Assembly (NCBI RefSeq): GCF_019145475.1
Contig: NZ_JAHTKI010000002.1
Coordinates: 62,001-126,000, forward strand
Origin: Pseudomonas botevensis
GTDB taxonomy: Bacteria > Pseudomonadota > Gammaproteobacteria > Pseudomonadales > Pseudomonadaceae
DNA length: 64,000 nucleotides
Reading direction: 5' to 3'
Shown: positions 42,550 through 52,076 of the stretch, piece after piece
How positions within the stretch are numbered: the first letter of the stretch is position 1
Layout: every line of letters begins with the position of its first letter
Made by a program: the position numbers and the translations under genes
The notes under the pieces: generated by a model
What the model saw: only the letters and a program-made list of their open reading frames with translations
Told to the model about the DNA's origin: nothing
Database searches by the model: none

Positions 42550-44661
42550 ATGCAGTTTTTATCCGATAGCCATGGTTGCGCGGGTTGGAAAGGCGAGATG
42601 GCCGGGCGCATTCGTGCGTACGACTGGAGCCAGACCGATCTTGGCCCGCTGGAAACCTGGCCGGCCAGCCTGTGCAGTTCCGTGCAGATGATGCTGGCCT
42701 CACCGCTGCCGATCGTGATGCTTTGGGGCCATGCCGGCTACATGATCTACAACGATGCCTACTCCGAATTCGCCGGTGGCCGGCATCCTTATCTATTGGG
42801 CTCGCCGGTAGAGATGGGCTGGCCGGAAGTCGCCGACTTCAACCGCAATGTCGTCGACACCTGCCTGGCTGGCGGCACGCTGGAGTACCGCAACAAGGTG
42901 CTGGTGCTGTTGCGCAACGGCGTACCGGAAGATGTCTGGCTCGACCTGTATTACAGTCCCGTCTCCAACGATGACGGGGTGCCGGCCGGCGTCATGGCGA
43001 TGGTGGTGGAAACCACCGAGTTGGTGAAATCCGAGCGTTTGCGCCAGGCTGCGGAAAATGCCTACCGCGCCGACAACGAACGGGTGCGCCTGGCGCTGAA
43101 CGCGGGGGCCTTGCTCGGCTCGTTCGTCTGGGATGTGAAGCGCGATGTGCTGTCGGCTGACGAGCGTTTCGCCCGCACCTTCTCCTATCCGCCGGATCAG
43201 GACCTGAGCAACCTGCCGCAGTCCATCGCCGAAGCGCACATTCATCCGGATGATCGCGCCTGGGTGCAGGAGCGCGTCAGCCAGTCGGTACAGACCGGCG
43301 AACCCTACAACGCCGAATACCGCGTGCTGCGCGCCGATGGCAGTTACCTGTGGGTGCTTGCCAGCGGTGCTTGCGAGTTCAACGAGCAGGGTGAGGCGTT
43401 CCGCTTTCCCGGTGTGCTGATCGACATTCATGAACGCAAGATCGCCGAAGAATCCTTGCTCAAGTTCACCCGCAACCTCGAACAGCGGGTGGCCGCTGAA
43501 GTCGAGGCGCGGCTGTCCGCCGAGGAACAACTGCGCCAATCACAGAAGCTCGAAGCCATCGGTGGCCTGACCGGCGGTGTGGCCCACGACTTCAATAACC
43601 TGCTGCAAGTGATCGCCGGCAACCTGCACCTGCTGGCCCGCCATGAACCGGGCAATAGCAATGTGCAGCGCCGGGTCAGCGCCTCGCTGGCGGCGGTCGA
43701 GCGCGGCGCCAAGCTGTCATCGCAACTGCTCGCGTTTGCCCGTCGCCAGCCGCTGTCACCCGCGGTGTGCAATCCCCGGCAGATCTTCGAAGGCCTCGGC
43801 GAATTGCTGCAACGGGCGTTGGGAGAAACCATCCAGATCGACGTGCGCTTGCCCCAGGAACCGTGGCACATCAACGTCGACCGCAACCTGCTGGAGAACG
43901 CCATTCTCAATCTGGCGATCAACGCCCGCGACGCCATGAAAGGCGAGGGCACCATCGTGCTCAGTGCCCACAACACGCCGCTCGATAAAGCGTTTTGTGC
44001 CGGCAAGGGCATCGTTCCGGGGGATTTTGTCCGGGTGGCGGTCAGTGACAGCGGCGTCGGCATCGCCCCGCACATGCTGGAACAAGTGTTCGAACCGTTT
44101 TTCACCACCAAGGCCGACGGCCAGGGCACAGGCCTGGGACTGAGCATGGTGTTCGGTTTCGTCAAACAGAGCGGTGGTCACGTCGAGATCGAAAGCCATG
44201 TCGGTGAGGGCACGCGGGTGCTGTTGTACTTCCCGCGCAGCCTGCGACCGTTGCGCCATGAAGCTTCGAGCGCGAGTGAGCAGTCAGGTGGCGGCCACGA
44301 AACCATTCTGGTGGTCGAAGACAACGAGGCGGTGCGTGCCTCGGCGGTGGAGCTATTGCGCGAGGAAGGCTATCGCGTGCTCACTGCCAGCAACGGTGAT
44401 ATCGCCATGCAAATGCTGCTCGAAGGGGCGGAGGTCGACCTGATCTTCACCGATGTGGTCATGCCGGGGCTGATCAAAAGCTCCGATCTGGGCGCCTGGG
44501 CCAGGGTTCAGGCGCCGCCGGTGGCGGTGCTGTTTACCTCCGGGCATACCCGCGACATCATCTCGCGCAATCACCAACTCAGTCCCGACACTCACCTGCT
44601 GGGCAAACCCTACAGCCCCGAAGCGCTGTTGCAGATGATCCGTTCGGTGCTCGGTGGCTGA
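42550..44661 (+). CDS. hybrid sensor histidine kinase with receiver domain
   Basis: About 703 residues. An N-terminal PAS-like region (about 20-160) is followed by a PAS fold at about 175-310. The HisKA phosphoacceptor is H346 (GGLTGGVAHDFNNLL). ATPase N, G1 and G2 boxes appear as NLLENAILNLAINARDAM, DSGVGIAPHML and GQGTGLGLSMVFGFVKQ. A C-terminal receiver has acidic LVVEDNEAV and phosphoacceptor D635 (DLIFTDVVMPG). No transmembrane helix is seen, so it is a cytosolic sensor. No response-regulator gene adjoins. The start is uncertain; TTG at 42538 and a longer frame from 42460 are alternatives. Confidence 0.85.
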   Translation: MQFLSDSHGCAGWKGEMAGRIRAYDWSQTDLGPLETWPASLCSSVQMMLASPLPIVMLWGHAGYMIYNDAYSEFAGGRHPYLLGSPVEMGWPEVADFNRNVVDTCLAGGTLEYRNKVLVLLRNGVPEDVWLDLYYSPVSNDDGVPAGVMAMVVETTELVKSERLRQAAENAYRADNERVRLALNAGALLGSFVWDVKRDVLSADERFARTFSYPPDQDLSNLPQSIAEAHIHPDDRAWVQERVSQSVQTGEPYNAEYRVLRADGSYLWVLASGACEFNEQGEAFRFPGVLIDIHERKIAEESLLKFTRNLEQRVAAEVEARLSAEEQLRQSQKLEAIGGLTGGVAHDFNNLLQVIAGNLHLLARHEPGNSNVQRRVSASLAAVERGAKLSSQLLAFARRQPLSPAVCNPRQIFEGLGELLQRALGETIQIDVRLPQEPWHINVDRNLLENAILNLAINARDAMKGEGTIVLSAHNTPLDKAFCAGKGIVPGDFVRVAVSDSGVGIAPHMLEQVFEPFFTTKADGQGTGLGLSMVFGFVKQSGGHVEIESHVGEGTRVLLYFPRSLRPLRHEASSASEQSGGGHETILVVEDNEAVRASAVELLREEGYRVLTASNGDIAMQMLLEGAEVDLIFTDVVMPGLIKSSDLGAWARVQAPPVAVLFTSGHTRDIISRNHQLSPDTHLLGKPYSPEALLQMIRSVLGG

Positions 44662-44717
44662 GTTCTTCCCCGCGTTGCCGCATTGCCGCATTCCATTCTT
44701 CCAATCAAGGCTGGCCG

Positions 44718-47348
44718 ATGACTGACAAGCGCAGCTCCCATTCCACCGCGGGCATGGTCCGCGTGCGCGGTGCCCGAGAACACAACCTGAAGAACGTCGA
44801 TGTCGACATCCCCCGCGATGCGCTGGTGGTGTTCACCGGGGTGTCCGGTTCGGGCAAGTCGTCGCTGGCGTTTTCGACGCTGTACGCCGAGGCGCAGCGA
44901 CGCTATTTCGAATCGGTGGCGCCCTATGCGCGACGCTTGATCGATCAGGTCGGCGTGCCGGATGTCGATTCCATCGAAGGCTTGCCGCCCGCCGTGGCCC
45001 TGCAACAGCAACGCGGTACGCCGAGTACGCGCTCCTCGGTGGGCAGCGTGACCACTCTGTCGAGCCTGATCCGCATGCTGTATTCCCGCGCCGGCAGTTA
45101 TCCGCCGGGCCAGCCGATGTTGTATGCCGAGGACTTTTCGCCGAACACGCCCCAGGGCGCGTGCCCGGAATGTCACGGTCTGGGGCGGGTCTACGAAGTC
45201 ACCGAGGCGCTGATGGTGCCGGACCCGAGCCTGACCATTCGCCAGCGCGCCGTGGCGTCCTGGCCGCTGGCCTGGCAGGGACAGAACCTGCGCGACATCC
45301 TGGTCACCATGGGCATCGACGTCGATATTCCCTGGCACACACTGCCGAAAAAGCAGCGCGACTGGATTCTCTTCACCGAAGAAGCCCCGACCGTGCCGGT
45401 GTACGCCGGGCTGACCCCGGAAGAAACCCGCGTCGCCCTCAAACGCAAAATGGAGCCGAGTTACCAGGGCACTTTCACCGGCGCCCGGCGCTACATCCTC
45501 CACACGTTCACCCATTCGCAAAGTGCGCTGATGAAGAAGCGCGTCTCGCAATTCATGCTCGGCAGCCCATGCCCGTTGTGCGAGGGCAAACGCCTGAAGC
45601 GTGAGGCGCTGTCAGTGACGTTTGCCGGTTACGACATTGGCGAATTGTCCCGGATGCCGTTGCTGCAGTTCGCCGAAGTGTTGAAACCGGTGGCGGCGGC
45701 GAGCTACCTGGAGCACCCCGATGAAACCGGCGAAACCCTCAGCCACGCGCAGACCCGCGAAGCTCGCCAGCAGCGCATGGCCCACGGTGCCAGCGGCCAC
45801 GCCAACGCCCCGGATGTGCGACACACACCGAATCTGTCGCTGGAAAAACGCCTGGCGGCGCAGCGCATCGCCGAGGATCTGCTGGAGCGGGTCAGCACCC
45901 TGACTGACCTCGGCCTGGGTTATCTGGCGCTGGAGCGCAGCACGCCAACCCTGTCGTCCGGCGAGTTGCAGCGCCTGCGGCTGGCGACGCAATTGGGCTC
46001 GCAACTGTTCGGCGTGATCTACGTACTCGACGAGCCGTCCGCCGGGCTGCATCCGGCCGACGGCGAGGCGCTGTTCGAGGCGTTGCAGCGTTTGAAGGCC
46101 GATGGCAACACGCTGTTTGTGGTCGAGCATGATCTGGAAACCATGCGCCGCGCCGACTGGCTGATCGACGTCGGCCCGGCGGCGGGCGAAAAGGGCGGTC
46201 GGGTGTTGTACAGCGGGCCGCCGCCGGGGCTGGCTGAAATCGATGACTCGCAGACCCGCGCCTATCTGTTTGCCAAGGATTCGCGTCCGCTGCGTGCCGC
46301 GCGCAAACCGTCGGGCTGGCTGAAACTGCAAGGCATCACCCGCAACAATCTGCACAATCTCAGCGCGGAGTTTCCGCTGGGCTGTTTCACCTCGGTGACC
46401 GGTGTGTCGGGTTCCGGCAAGTCGAGCCTGGTCAGTCAGGCGTTGCTGGAACTGGTCGGCGCGCAACTGGGACGTCCGGTCAGCGAGGCGGAGCCGGAAG
46501 AACTCAGCCTCGAAGACGACACGCCGCAGGTCAGCACCGGGCAAGTGGTCGCCGGGCTGGAGTCGATCAAGCGTCTGGTGCAGGTCGATCAGAAACCCAT
46601 CGGCCGCACGCCACGCTCCAATCTCGCGACCTACACCGGGCTGTTCGACAACGTGCGCAAGCTGTTCGCCGCCACCCCCGAGGCGCGGGAGGCGGGTTAC
46701 GACGCCGGGCAGTTTTCCTTCAACGTCGCCAAGGGCCGCTGCCCGACATGCGAGGGCGAGGGGTTTGTCAGTGTTGAATTGCTGTTCATGCCCAGCGTTT
46801 ATGCGCCGTGCCCGACGTGTCACGGCGCGCGCTACAACCCGCAGACCCTGGCGGTGCAGTGGCAGGGCCTGAGCATCGCCCAGGTGTTGCAATTGACCGT
46901 GGATGAAGCGGTGACGGTGTTCGCCGAACAACCGGCGATCCGCCGCTCGCTGGAGGTATTGCGCGACATTGGCCTCGGCTACCTGAGGTTGGGGCAACCG
47001 GCGACCGAGTTGTCCGGCGGTGAGGCGCAACGGATCAAACTGGCCACCGAGCTGCAACGCAACCAGCGCGGCGCGACGCTGTACGTGCTGGACGAGCCGA
47101 CCACCGGATTGCATCCACGGGATGTCGACCGTTTGCTGGAACAGCTCGATCTGCTGGTAACCGCAGGGCATACGGTGATTGTGGTCGAGCATGAAATGCG
47201 CGTGGTGGCGCAAAGTGACTGGGTCATCGACATCGGGCCGGGGGCCGGAGATCAGGGCGGCAAAATCGTCGTGGCCGGAACGCCGCAGAAAGTCGCTGCG
47301 AGCAAGAAAAGCCGGACGGCCCCGTTTCTGGCCCGGACATTGGCCTGA
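44718..47348 (+). CDS. UvrA2-like excinuclease ATPase
   Basis: An 876-residue UvrA paralogue. Two ATPase halves each carry Walker A (FTGVSGSGKSSLAFST near the N-terminus; VTGVSGSGKSSLVSQ near 560) and ABC signatures (LSSGELQRLRLAT and LSGGEAQRIKLAT). Zinc motifs are CPECHGLGRVYE and CPTCEGEGF...CPTCHGARYN. It is about 65 residues shorter than typical UvrA, consistent with the UvrA2 class, whose members lack the UvrB-binding region. UvrA2 proteins are linked to resistance to DNA-binding drugs or to damage tolerance. No uvrB neighbour is present. Confidence 0.88.
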   Translation: MTDKRSSHSTAGMVRVRGAREHNLKNVDVDIPRDALVVFTGVSGSGKSSLAFSTLYAEAQRRYFESVAPYARRLIDQVGVPDVDSIEGLPPAVALQQQRGTPSTRSSVGSVTTLSSLIRMLYSRAGSYPPGQPMLYAEDFSPNTPQGACPECHGLGRVYEVTEALMVPDPSLTIRQRAVASWPLAWQGQNLRDILVTMGIDVDIPWHTLPKKQRDWILFTEEAPTVPVYAGLTPEETRVALKRKMEPSYQGTFTGARRYILHTFTHSQSALMKKRVSQFMLGSPCPLCEGKRLKREALSVTFAGYDIGELSRMPLLQFAEVLKPVAAASYLEHPDETGETLSHAQTREARQQRMAHGASGHANAPDVRHTPNLSLEKRLAAQRIAEDLLERVSTLTDLGLGYLALERSTPTLSSGELQRLRLATQLGSQLFGVIYVLDEPSAGLHPADGEALFEALQRLKADGNTLFVVEHDLETMRRADWLIDVGPAAGEKGGRVLYSGPPPGLAEIDDSQTRAYLFAKDSRPLRAARKPSGWLKLQGITRNNLHNLSAEFPLGCFTSVTGVSGSGKSSLVSQALLELVGAQLGRPVSEAEPEELSLEDDTPQVSTGQVVAGLESIKRLVQVDQKPIGRTPRSNLATYTGLFDNVRKLFAATPEAREAGYDAGQFSFNVAKGRCPTCEGEGFVSVELLFMPSVYAPCPTCHGARYNPQTLAVQWQGLSIAQVLQLTVDEAVTVFAEQPAIRRSLEVLRDIGLGYLRLGQPATELSGGEAQRIKLATELQRNQRGATLYVLDEPTTGLHPRDVDRLLEQLDLLVTAGHTVIVVEHEMRVVAQSDWVIDIGPGAGDQGGKIVVAGTPQKVAASKKSRTAPFLARTLA

Positions 47349-47378
47349 CTCGAAGGATTTGTGAGGCGGGTGATTTTT

Positions 47379-47466
47379 GTGGGAGCGGGCTTGCCCGCGA
47401 AGGCGTCAGGTCAGCCAGCCATTGCGCTGAATGATGCACCGCTTTCGCGAACAAGCCCGCTTCCAC
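47379..47466. repeat. REP doublet
   Basis: The left unit is GTGGGAGCGGGCTTGCCCGC. The right unit, AACAAGCCCGCTTCCAC, is inverted with one substitution. It lies between the UvrA2-like stop and the DUF4142 stop, where the two transcripts converge. Confidence 0.85.
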
Positions 47467-47481
47467 ATTTGGTTTACCGGT

Positions 47482-48003
47482 TTATTTGCTCGGATGTTTG
47501 GCTTGCAGCTCTTTGGCATGCGCCAAGTGTTTTTCCAGGGCTGGCAGCATCTTCTGGGCGAAGGCCTTCAGTTCGGTGGCGCCCTTGGTTTTGTCGTCGG
47601 TCACGGTGTTGGCTTCTTTCTTGAACAGCTCGATGGTTTCTTCGTGGGCCTTGACCTGATTGTTGGCGTAGGCCGCGTCGAAGGATTCATCGCGCATGTC
47701 GAGGATCTTTTCCTTGGCCTGCTTGACCAGTGTTGTGGTGTCCGGCACTTCGATGTCGTTGGCCTTGGCGATGGTCGCCAGCTCGTCGTTGGCCTTGCCG
47801 TGATCGGTAATCATCTGCTCGGCGAAGGCCTTGATGTCGGCCGACGCGCTTTTTTCCAGGGCCAGGCGACTGGTTTCGATCTCGGCGATGCCGCCGGCAG
47901 CGGCGTTATCGACAAAATCGTTGGAGGTGGCGGCGAAGGCACTGCCCATGCCGGTGCTCAAAGCGACAGCCAGGGCGAGGTGACGCAGGTTGAATCCGTC
48001 CAT
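47482..48003 (-). CDS. DUF4142 periplasmic protein
   Basis: A 173-residue protein with signal peptide LALAVALSTGMGSAFA. The helical DUF4142 domain follows: SNDFVDNAAAGGIAEIETSR, then LALEKSASADIKAFAEQMI and TDHGKANDELATIAK. Two four-helix-bundle halves resemble ferritin-like domains, and the His residues could bind metal. Function is unknown; members are often stress-induced. The ATG at 48003 is preferred to the longer upstream frame because it begins the signal peptide. Confidence 0.88.
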   Translation of the reverse strand: MDGFNLRHLALAVALSTGMGSAFAATSNDFVDNAAAGGIAEIETSRLALEKSASADIKAFAEQMITDHGKANDELATIAKANDIEVPDTTTLVKQAKEKILDMRDESFDAAYANNQVKAHEETIELFKKEANTVTDDKTKGATELKAFAQKMLPALEKHLAHAKELQAKHPSK

Positions 48004-48207
48004 TGGTATTTCTCCACGCAGGTTTTTGTGAGCGTTATCCAATGGAGGGAGCGCGGCGGACAAAGGTTTGATCGTATTTGCGAAAGGGCGACGAACGGAC
48101 ATCGCGGTTCTGACAGGGGGGTCGACAGAAGGGGCCGAGGCGGGCCATTCTGCATACCGGCGGCGCAATCAGTGGCGCTGGCCGTCGATCAATTACGGAG
48201 GTGTTTC

Positions 48208-48450
48208 ATGCCGGTTCCCCACGATCTGTATCAGGATTTGAGTATCACCAAGGAAAAGATCCAGCAAATACGCTCCCAGGACCCGCATCTGGACGCACTG
48301 ATCAATAAATATCTCCAGGCGGACAAGGAAGTGGTCGAAGCTGAAACTGCCACCTCCGACGCTCCCAGCGATGACGTGTTGCGCAAGCTGAAAGAAGTCC
48401 GGGTATTCGTCAAAGATCAGATTGTCGCGAACTTGCAGCAGCACCTCTGA
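48208..48450 (+). CDS. YdcH-family small protein (DUF465-like)
   Basis: An 80-residue, highly charged helical protein: ISTKE-like IQQIRSQDPHLDALINKYLQ, then KLKEVRVFVKDQIVANL. The pattern HLxALxxxYxxxDKxV is shared with YdcH proteins, which are small coiled coils of unknown role. An excellent ribosome binding site (ACGGAGGTG) precedes the ATG. It is divergent from the DUF4142 gene. Confidence 0.8.
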   Translation: MPVPHDLYQDLSITKEKIQQIRSQDPHLDALINKYLQADKEVVEAETATSDAPSDDVLRKLKEVRVFVKDQIVANLQQHL

Positions 48451-48574
48451 CCTGCGGTTGATCCGCCGACCGTCGATTGCATGATCTCCGATGGCGGATC
48501 AATTGGAACGCCCGCCGCGACCGGCACCTCGAATGTACAGAGTCCGAACCCATCGACTCCTTGCGAGGTGCCTC

Positions 48575-48745
48575 ATGACCGACCCCAGATTCCCCAGTGA
48601 AGAGCAGGGCGCATTCGACCCCGTGCCCACCCATCCCGAACCCAACAGCCCGGCGCACACCACGGCCCATCCTGAAAAGGAACCGGGACCTGAGGATGTG
48701 CCTGAGGATGAGGACCCGGACACGTTCGATTCGTCCGGGGCCTGA
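48575..48745 (+). CDS. small acidic protein of unknown function
   Basis: A 56-residue, low-complexity protein rich in Pro, Glu and Asp (HPEKEPGPEDVPEDEDPD). It has no recognised domain and is probably unstructured. The ATG at 48575 has GCGAGGTG upstream. A longer in-frame start at 48491 is less supported. Similar short acidic ORFs are annotated in Pseudomonas. Confidence 0.6.
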   Translation: MTDPRFPSEEQGAFDPVPTHPEPNSPAHTTAHPEKEPGPEDVPEDEDPDTFDSSGA

Positions 48746-48764
48746 TCGGTAGTGATTGACAGGC

Positions 48765-49841
48765 TTACTTCAGCGCCGCCGCCAACGGCAACCGCGCCAT
48801 GTGTGTCGCCTTCAGTGAGCCCAGGTACAACCAGTCGCCGTACTCGCGAGCCGTGGTGATCGGCGAGTAATTGCCTTCACTGGAGTCCTGCAGATTGGCG
48901 ACGACTTTGCCGTCCGTATCCAGGCCGAGCACAAAGCCACGCCGCTCGATCGGCTTGGGCAGTACGGTCATCGCCCGTACCAGCATCTTGCGCACGAAGG
49001 GGTGTCCGGCGGTGCGATCGAGGATGGGATTGCGCGGCGTGTACAGCGCCACCCAGAACCGCTCGCGACCGTTGAACGCGAGGTTGTCGGGCATGCCCGG
49101 CAGGTTGTCGATGAACAGATCGTGGGTGCCGGCTTTCGGCCCGCTCAGCCAATAACGACTGATGCGGTAGGCGCCGGTTTCGTTGACCAGCACGTAAGTG
49201 TCATCAGGCCCGAGGGTCACGCCGTTGGCGAATTGCAGGTGATCCAGCAGCACCGTGGTTTTCCCGGTCTGAAAGTCGTAGCGCAACAGACGCCCGTCGC
49301 CACCATGTTCGACGATCGCCTCGAAGTCATGGCCGTAACCCCAGCGGCTCGACGCGTCGCTGAAGTAGGCGTAATGCCCGGATTTGTCGATGGCGACATC
49401 ATCGGTGAAACCGAACGGCAAACCGTTGGCTTCGGTGGTCAGCGGAATCAGCCGTCCCTGGGCATCGAGAGACAGCAGCCCTTTCACCCCATCGGCAATC
49501 ACCAGCAAACCGTTCGGATGCCGCGCCAGTCCCAGCGGACGCCCGCCGGTATCGGCCAGCACCTTGCGCTGCTGGCCGTCGAGGCTGCTCTGGATCAGGC
49601 GCCCGTCATGCAAACCGGTGATCAGCAGGTCGTTTTCCAGCAGCAGCGCTTCGGGGCCTTCGATGTCGCTTGGCCCCACCTTGACCGCCGCCTTGAGCCG
49701 TTGATTGTCGGCGTAGACGCCCTCGCTCAGCGACGGCGCCGGTTGCGGCGTCCAGGCGACCGGCTCGACCCGGGTCGGCATCAGCAACAGAAATCCCAGT
49801 ACGATCACCAGCAGCAGCAAAACTCCGTGGCGCAGCTTCAT
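48765..49841 (-). CDS. SMP-30/strictosidine-synthase-like beta-propeller protein
   Basis: A 358-residue protein with an N-terminal signal anchor (GVLLLLVIVLGFLLLM). Six-bladed propeller motifs follow: RPLGLARHPNGLLVIADGVK, TDDVAIDKSGHYAYFSDASS, FANGVTLGPDDTYVLVNETG and MPDNLAFNGRERFWVAL. This is the SMP-30/paraoxonase-like lactonase plan; the actual substrate is unknown. Its start overlaps the stop of the hydroxylase fusion by 4 bp, so it is made with that protein and may process its product. Confidence 0.88.
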   Translation of the reverse strand: MKLRHGVLLLLVIVLGFLLLMPTRVEPVAWTPQPAPSLSEGVYADNQRLKAAVKVGPSDIEGPEALLLENDLLITGLHDGRLIQSSLDGQQRKVLADTGGRPLGLARHPNGLLVIADGVKGLLSLDAQGRLIPLTTEANGLPFGFTDDVAIDKSGHYAYFSDASSRWGYGHDFEAIVEHGGDGRLLRYDFQTGKTTVLLDHLQFANGVTLGPDDTYVLVNETGAYRISRYWLSGPKAGTHDLFIDNLPGMPDNLAFNGRERFWVALYTPRNPILDRTAGHPFVRKMLVRAMTVLPKPIERRGFVLGLDTDGKVVANLQDSSEGNYSPITTAREYGDWLYLGSLKATHMARLPLAAALK

Positions 49842-50992
49842 GCGCTGGCCCGCGCGAGCGCCAGATGTTCGATGGCCCGGTCACGCAGGGCCAGCATCGA
49901 CGCCGCTGACTCCCGGTCGATGCGGCGCTTGAGCAGCACCTGATTGGCCAGGCGCATGCCCAGGCTGTCGAAACGGTAATCCAGAGTACGCACGAAGCGT
50001 GTGCCATTGCCCTCGGCCGAGCATTCGTAGGTCAACAGCAACGACAGGCCATGATCGCCCTGGGCCCGCGCGCACCAGCGCCGCCCCGGCAGGTATTCGC
50101 TGACCTCCCAGCTCAGGTGACCGTCACGGCCGCCGGCACGAATGTCCTCCTCGAAGCGCGACCCGGCATGCAACGGGCCGGCGGGGCCGTCGATCTTCAG
50201 CGACGACGGATGCCACTGTGGCCAGCGGCTGACGCTGGCGGCGTAGGCGAGGATGGCTATCGGGTCGCCAGCGATGTCGATCTGGTGCTGCATGCGGGTC
50301 ATGGGCGTTCTCGAGTGGCTCAGGGGCGTGGGCTGCGGTTCCCAATAAAGGGTGCCGAACAGGTAGTCCATCAACGGCAGGACGATATTGAAATTGCGTT
50401 CCTGCATGCGCTCGCGGCGATGATGCAACTCGTGCAGGCGGCGCATCTGACTGACCCAGGGCAGGCGGGTCAGCGGGTTGGCCGGCGGCAGATGCTCCAT
50501 GGCGTGAAACACTTCATAGGTCAGGTAACCCAGGACCATGCAGCCACCGAACAGCCCGGCGACGTTGGCATTGATCTGCGCGACCAGCCACCACAGCGGC
50601 AGGGTGATGAGCAGCGTATGCAGGACGATCAGCCACGCCGGGAACAGGATCACGCGCCAGTCGCGGGCGCTGTCGTAGGTCATGTGGCCGGGGGTGAAAA
50701 AGCTGTGATGGTCGCCGGCATGGCGGGCGTAGAACATTTTCGCGAAGCTTTTCTTGTGATGCCCCAGATGCCGGTGCACCACGTACACGGCGAAGTTGAA
50801 GAACAGCAGCGTCAGCGGCACCGTCAGCCATTCCAGCGCCCGCACCTGATACACGCCGCTCCAGAACGCACCGATCGCCAGCACGCCGAACAGCAGCACG
50901 AATGCGCCGTGCAGCCACGGGTTGTACAGCGGATGAATCGCCGCGCGATAGCGGCTGCGGAATGCCTCGGTGGTCTGCCTCACTGCGGTCAC
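49838..50992 (-). CDS. fatty-acid/sterol hydroxylase fused to an SRPBCC domain
   Basis: A 384-residue two-domain protein. Residues 1-230 form a di-iron membrane hydroxylase with four hydrophobic segments and the His clusters VVHRHLGHHKKSF, RHAGDHHSFF, FHAMEHLPP and RRLHELHHRRERM. Residues about 240-384 form an SRPBCC/polyketide-cyclase-like domain that could bind a lipid (IDIAGDPIAILAYAASVSRW). The two are normally separate proteins. The GTG start lacks a strong ribosome binding site. It is co-transcribed with the downstream lactonase-like gene, suggesting hydroxylation and hydrolysis of a lipid-like substrate. Confidence 0.8.
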   Translation of the reverse strand: MTAVRQTTEAFRSRYRAAIHPLYNPWLHGAFVLLFGVLAIGAFWSGVYQVRALEWLTVPLTLLFFNFAVYVVHRHLGHHKKSFAKMFYARHAGDHHSFFTPGHMTYDSARDWRVILFPAWLIVLHTLLITLPLWWLVAQINANVAGLFGGCMVLGYLTYEVFHAMEHLPPANPLTRLPWVSQMRRLHELHHRRERMQERNFNIVLPLMDYLFGTLYWEPQPTPLSHSRTPMTRMQHQIDIAGDPIAILAYAASVSRWPQWHPSSLKIDGPAGPLHAGSRFEEDIRAGGRDGHLSWEVSEYLPGRRWCARAQGDHGLSLLLTYECSAEGNGTRFVRTLDYRFDSLGMRLANQVLLKRRIDRESAASMLALRDRAIEHLALARASA

Positions 50993-51093
50993 CTGTGGAA
51001 TTGTTGTTATTCCAGCAGATTAGCCGATCCCGCCGCTCAGGCTTGATGTCACAAATGCCATGATCCGGTGTAAAGCGACCAGGGCGTCGAGGG

Positions 51094-51957
51094 TCAGCTC
51101 AACGGATTCCAGCGTTGCGACCAGTCGTCATCGTCCTTGATCACGTCGCGCAGCAGGTCGAATGCGTGCTGCAGGGTGGCCGAGTCGCGATCCCGGGAGT
51201 AGACAAGGTAGGTCGGGTAGCCGAATTCCGGGGCCTTGGTCACGGTTTCCAGAGCGCCGCTTTCCAGATAGGTGCGAACCACACGGGTGCGGAAATAGCC
51301 GCTGCCGCCGTTTTCCAGAATGTATTGCAGGGCCAGCGGGCCGAGGTTGAAGCTCAAGGCAGCTTTGGCTTTCGCCGGCAGGGCGGCGTCGTGCTGGCGA
51401 CGGAAATCCGAACCCCAGTCGATGTAGACATAGGGATCGGGTTGTCCGGGCGTTCTGACCAGAATCAGCTTCTCTTCGAGGACTTGCTCGACCTGCAACC
51501 CCGGCCAGTATTCCGGTTGGTAGACCAGCGCGGCGTCAAGCACGCCGAGTTCGAGCTGGCGCAGCAGATTTTCGCTGTCGCGCACCTCCATGCGCAGGGC
51601 ATGACTGGGGATGGCTTCACTGAGTTTGGCGGCCCAGCGCAGCATCAACGGGTTGCACAGACTGACTTCGCCGCCGATGTGCAGCACATCGCGATACCCC
51701 TCGGGCAGCGGCAGGTCGCGGCGGGCGGCCTCCCAGGTCTGCACCAGTTGGTTGGCATAGACCACGAACGCTTCGCCATTGGGTGTCAGTTTGGCGCCGG
51801 CGCGATTGCGCACGAACAGGGTGCTGCCCAATTGGCTCTCGAGCTTCTGTACCCGCGCGGTGATGGCGGTTTGCGTGACGAACAACTTCTGCGCCGCCGC
51901 CGCGAGGCTGCCGTGGCGAACGATTTCCAGAAAGGTACGGGCGAGGTCGATGTCCAT
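51094..51957 (-). CDS. LysR-family transcriptional regulator
   Basis: A 287-residue regulator with an N-terminal HTH (MDIDLARTFLEIVRHGSLAA, then VTQTAITARVQKLESQLGS) and an effector domain from about residue 90. The ATG at 51957 is used since the helix-turn-helix begins normally there; the longer upstream frame adds only a low-complexity basic segment. It lies downstream of and co-oriented with hoxX, 119 bp away. It may control that gene or another locus. Confidence 0.88.
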   Translation of the reverse strand: MDIDLARTFLEIVRHGSLAAAAQKLFVTQTAITARVQKLESQLGSTLFVRNRAGAKLTPNGEAFVVYANQLVQTWEAARRDLPLPEGYRDVLHIGGEVSLCNPLMLRWAAKLSEAIPSHALRMEVRDSENLLRQLELGVLDAALVYQPEYWPGLQVEQVLEEKLILVRTPGQPDPYVYIDWGSDFRRQHDAALPAKAKAALSFNLGPLALQYILENGGSGYFRTRVVRTYLESGALETVTKAPEFGYPTYLVYSRDRDSATLQHAFDLLRDVIKDDDDWSQRWNPLS

Positions 51958-52029
51958 GGGCGGGCCACTGCTTGAGGTGCGCGCATTGTAAGGGCAGCTT
52001 CGGGACCGCGTCATCGTTCAAAAAAACTG

Positions 52030-52065
52030 TACCCTTCCCACTCCCGGAGGAAGAGGGGAAGGGCA
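52030..52065. repeat. fragment of the palindromic MITE-like element
   Basis: CCCTTCCCACTCCCGGAGGA followed by AGAGGGGAAGGGC resembles an arm of the element at 37492-37667. It can fold as a short hairpin and might terminate the hoxX transcript. Confidence 0.4.
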
Positions 52066-52076
52066 GACACCACCGA

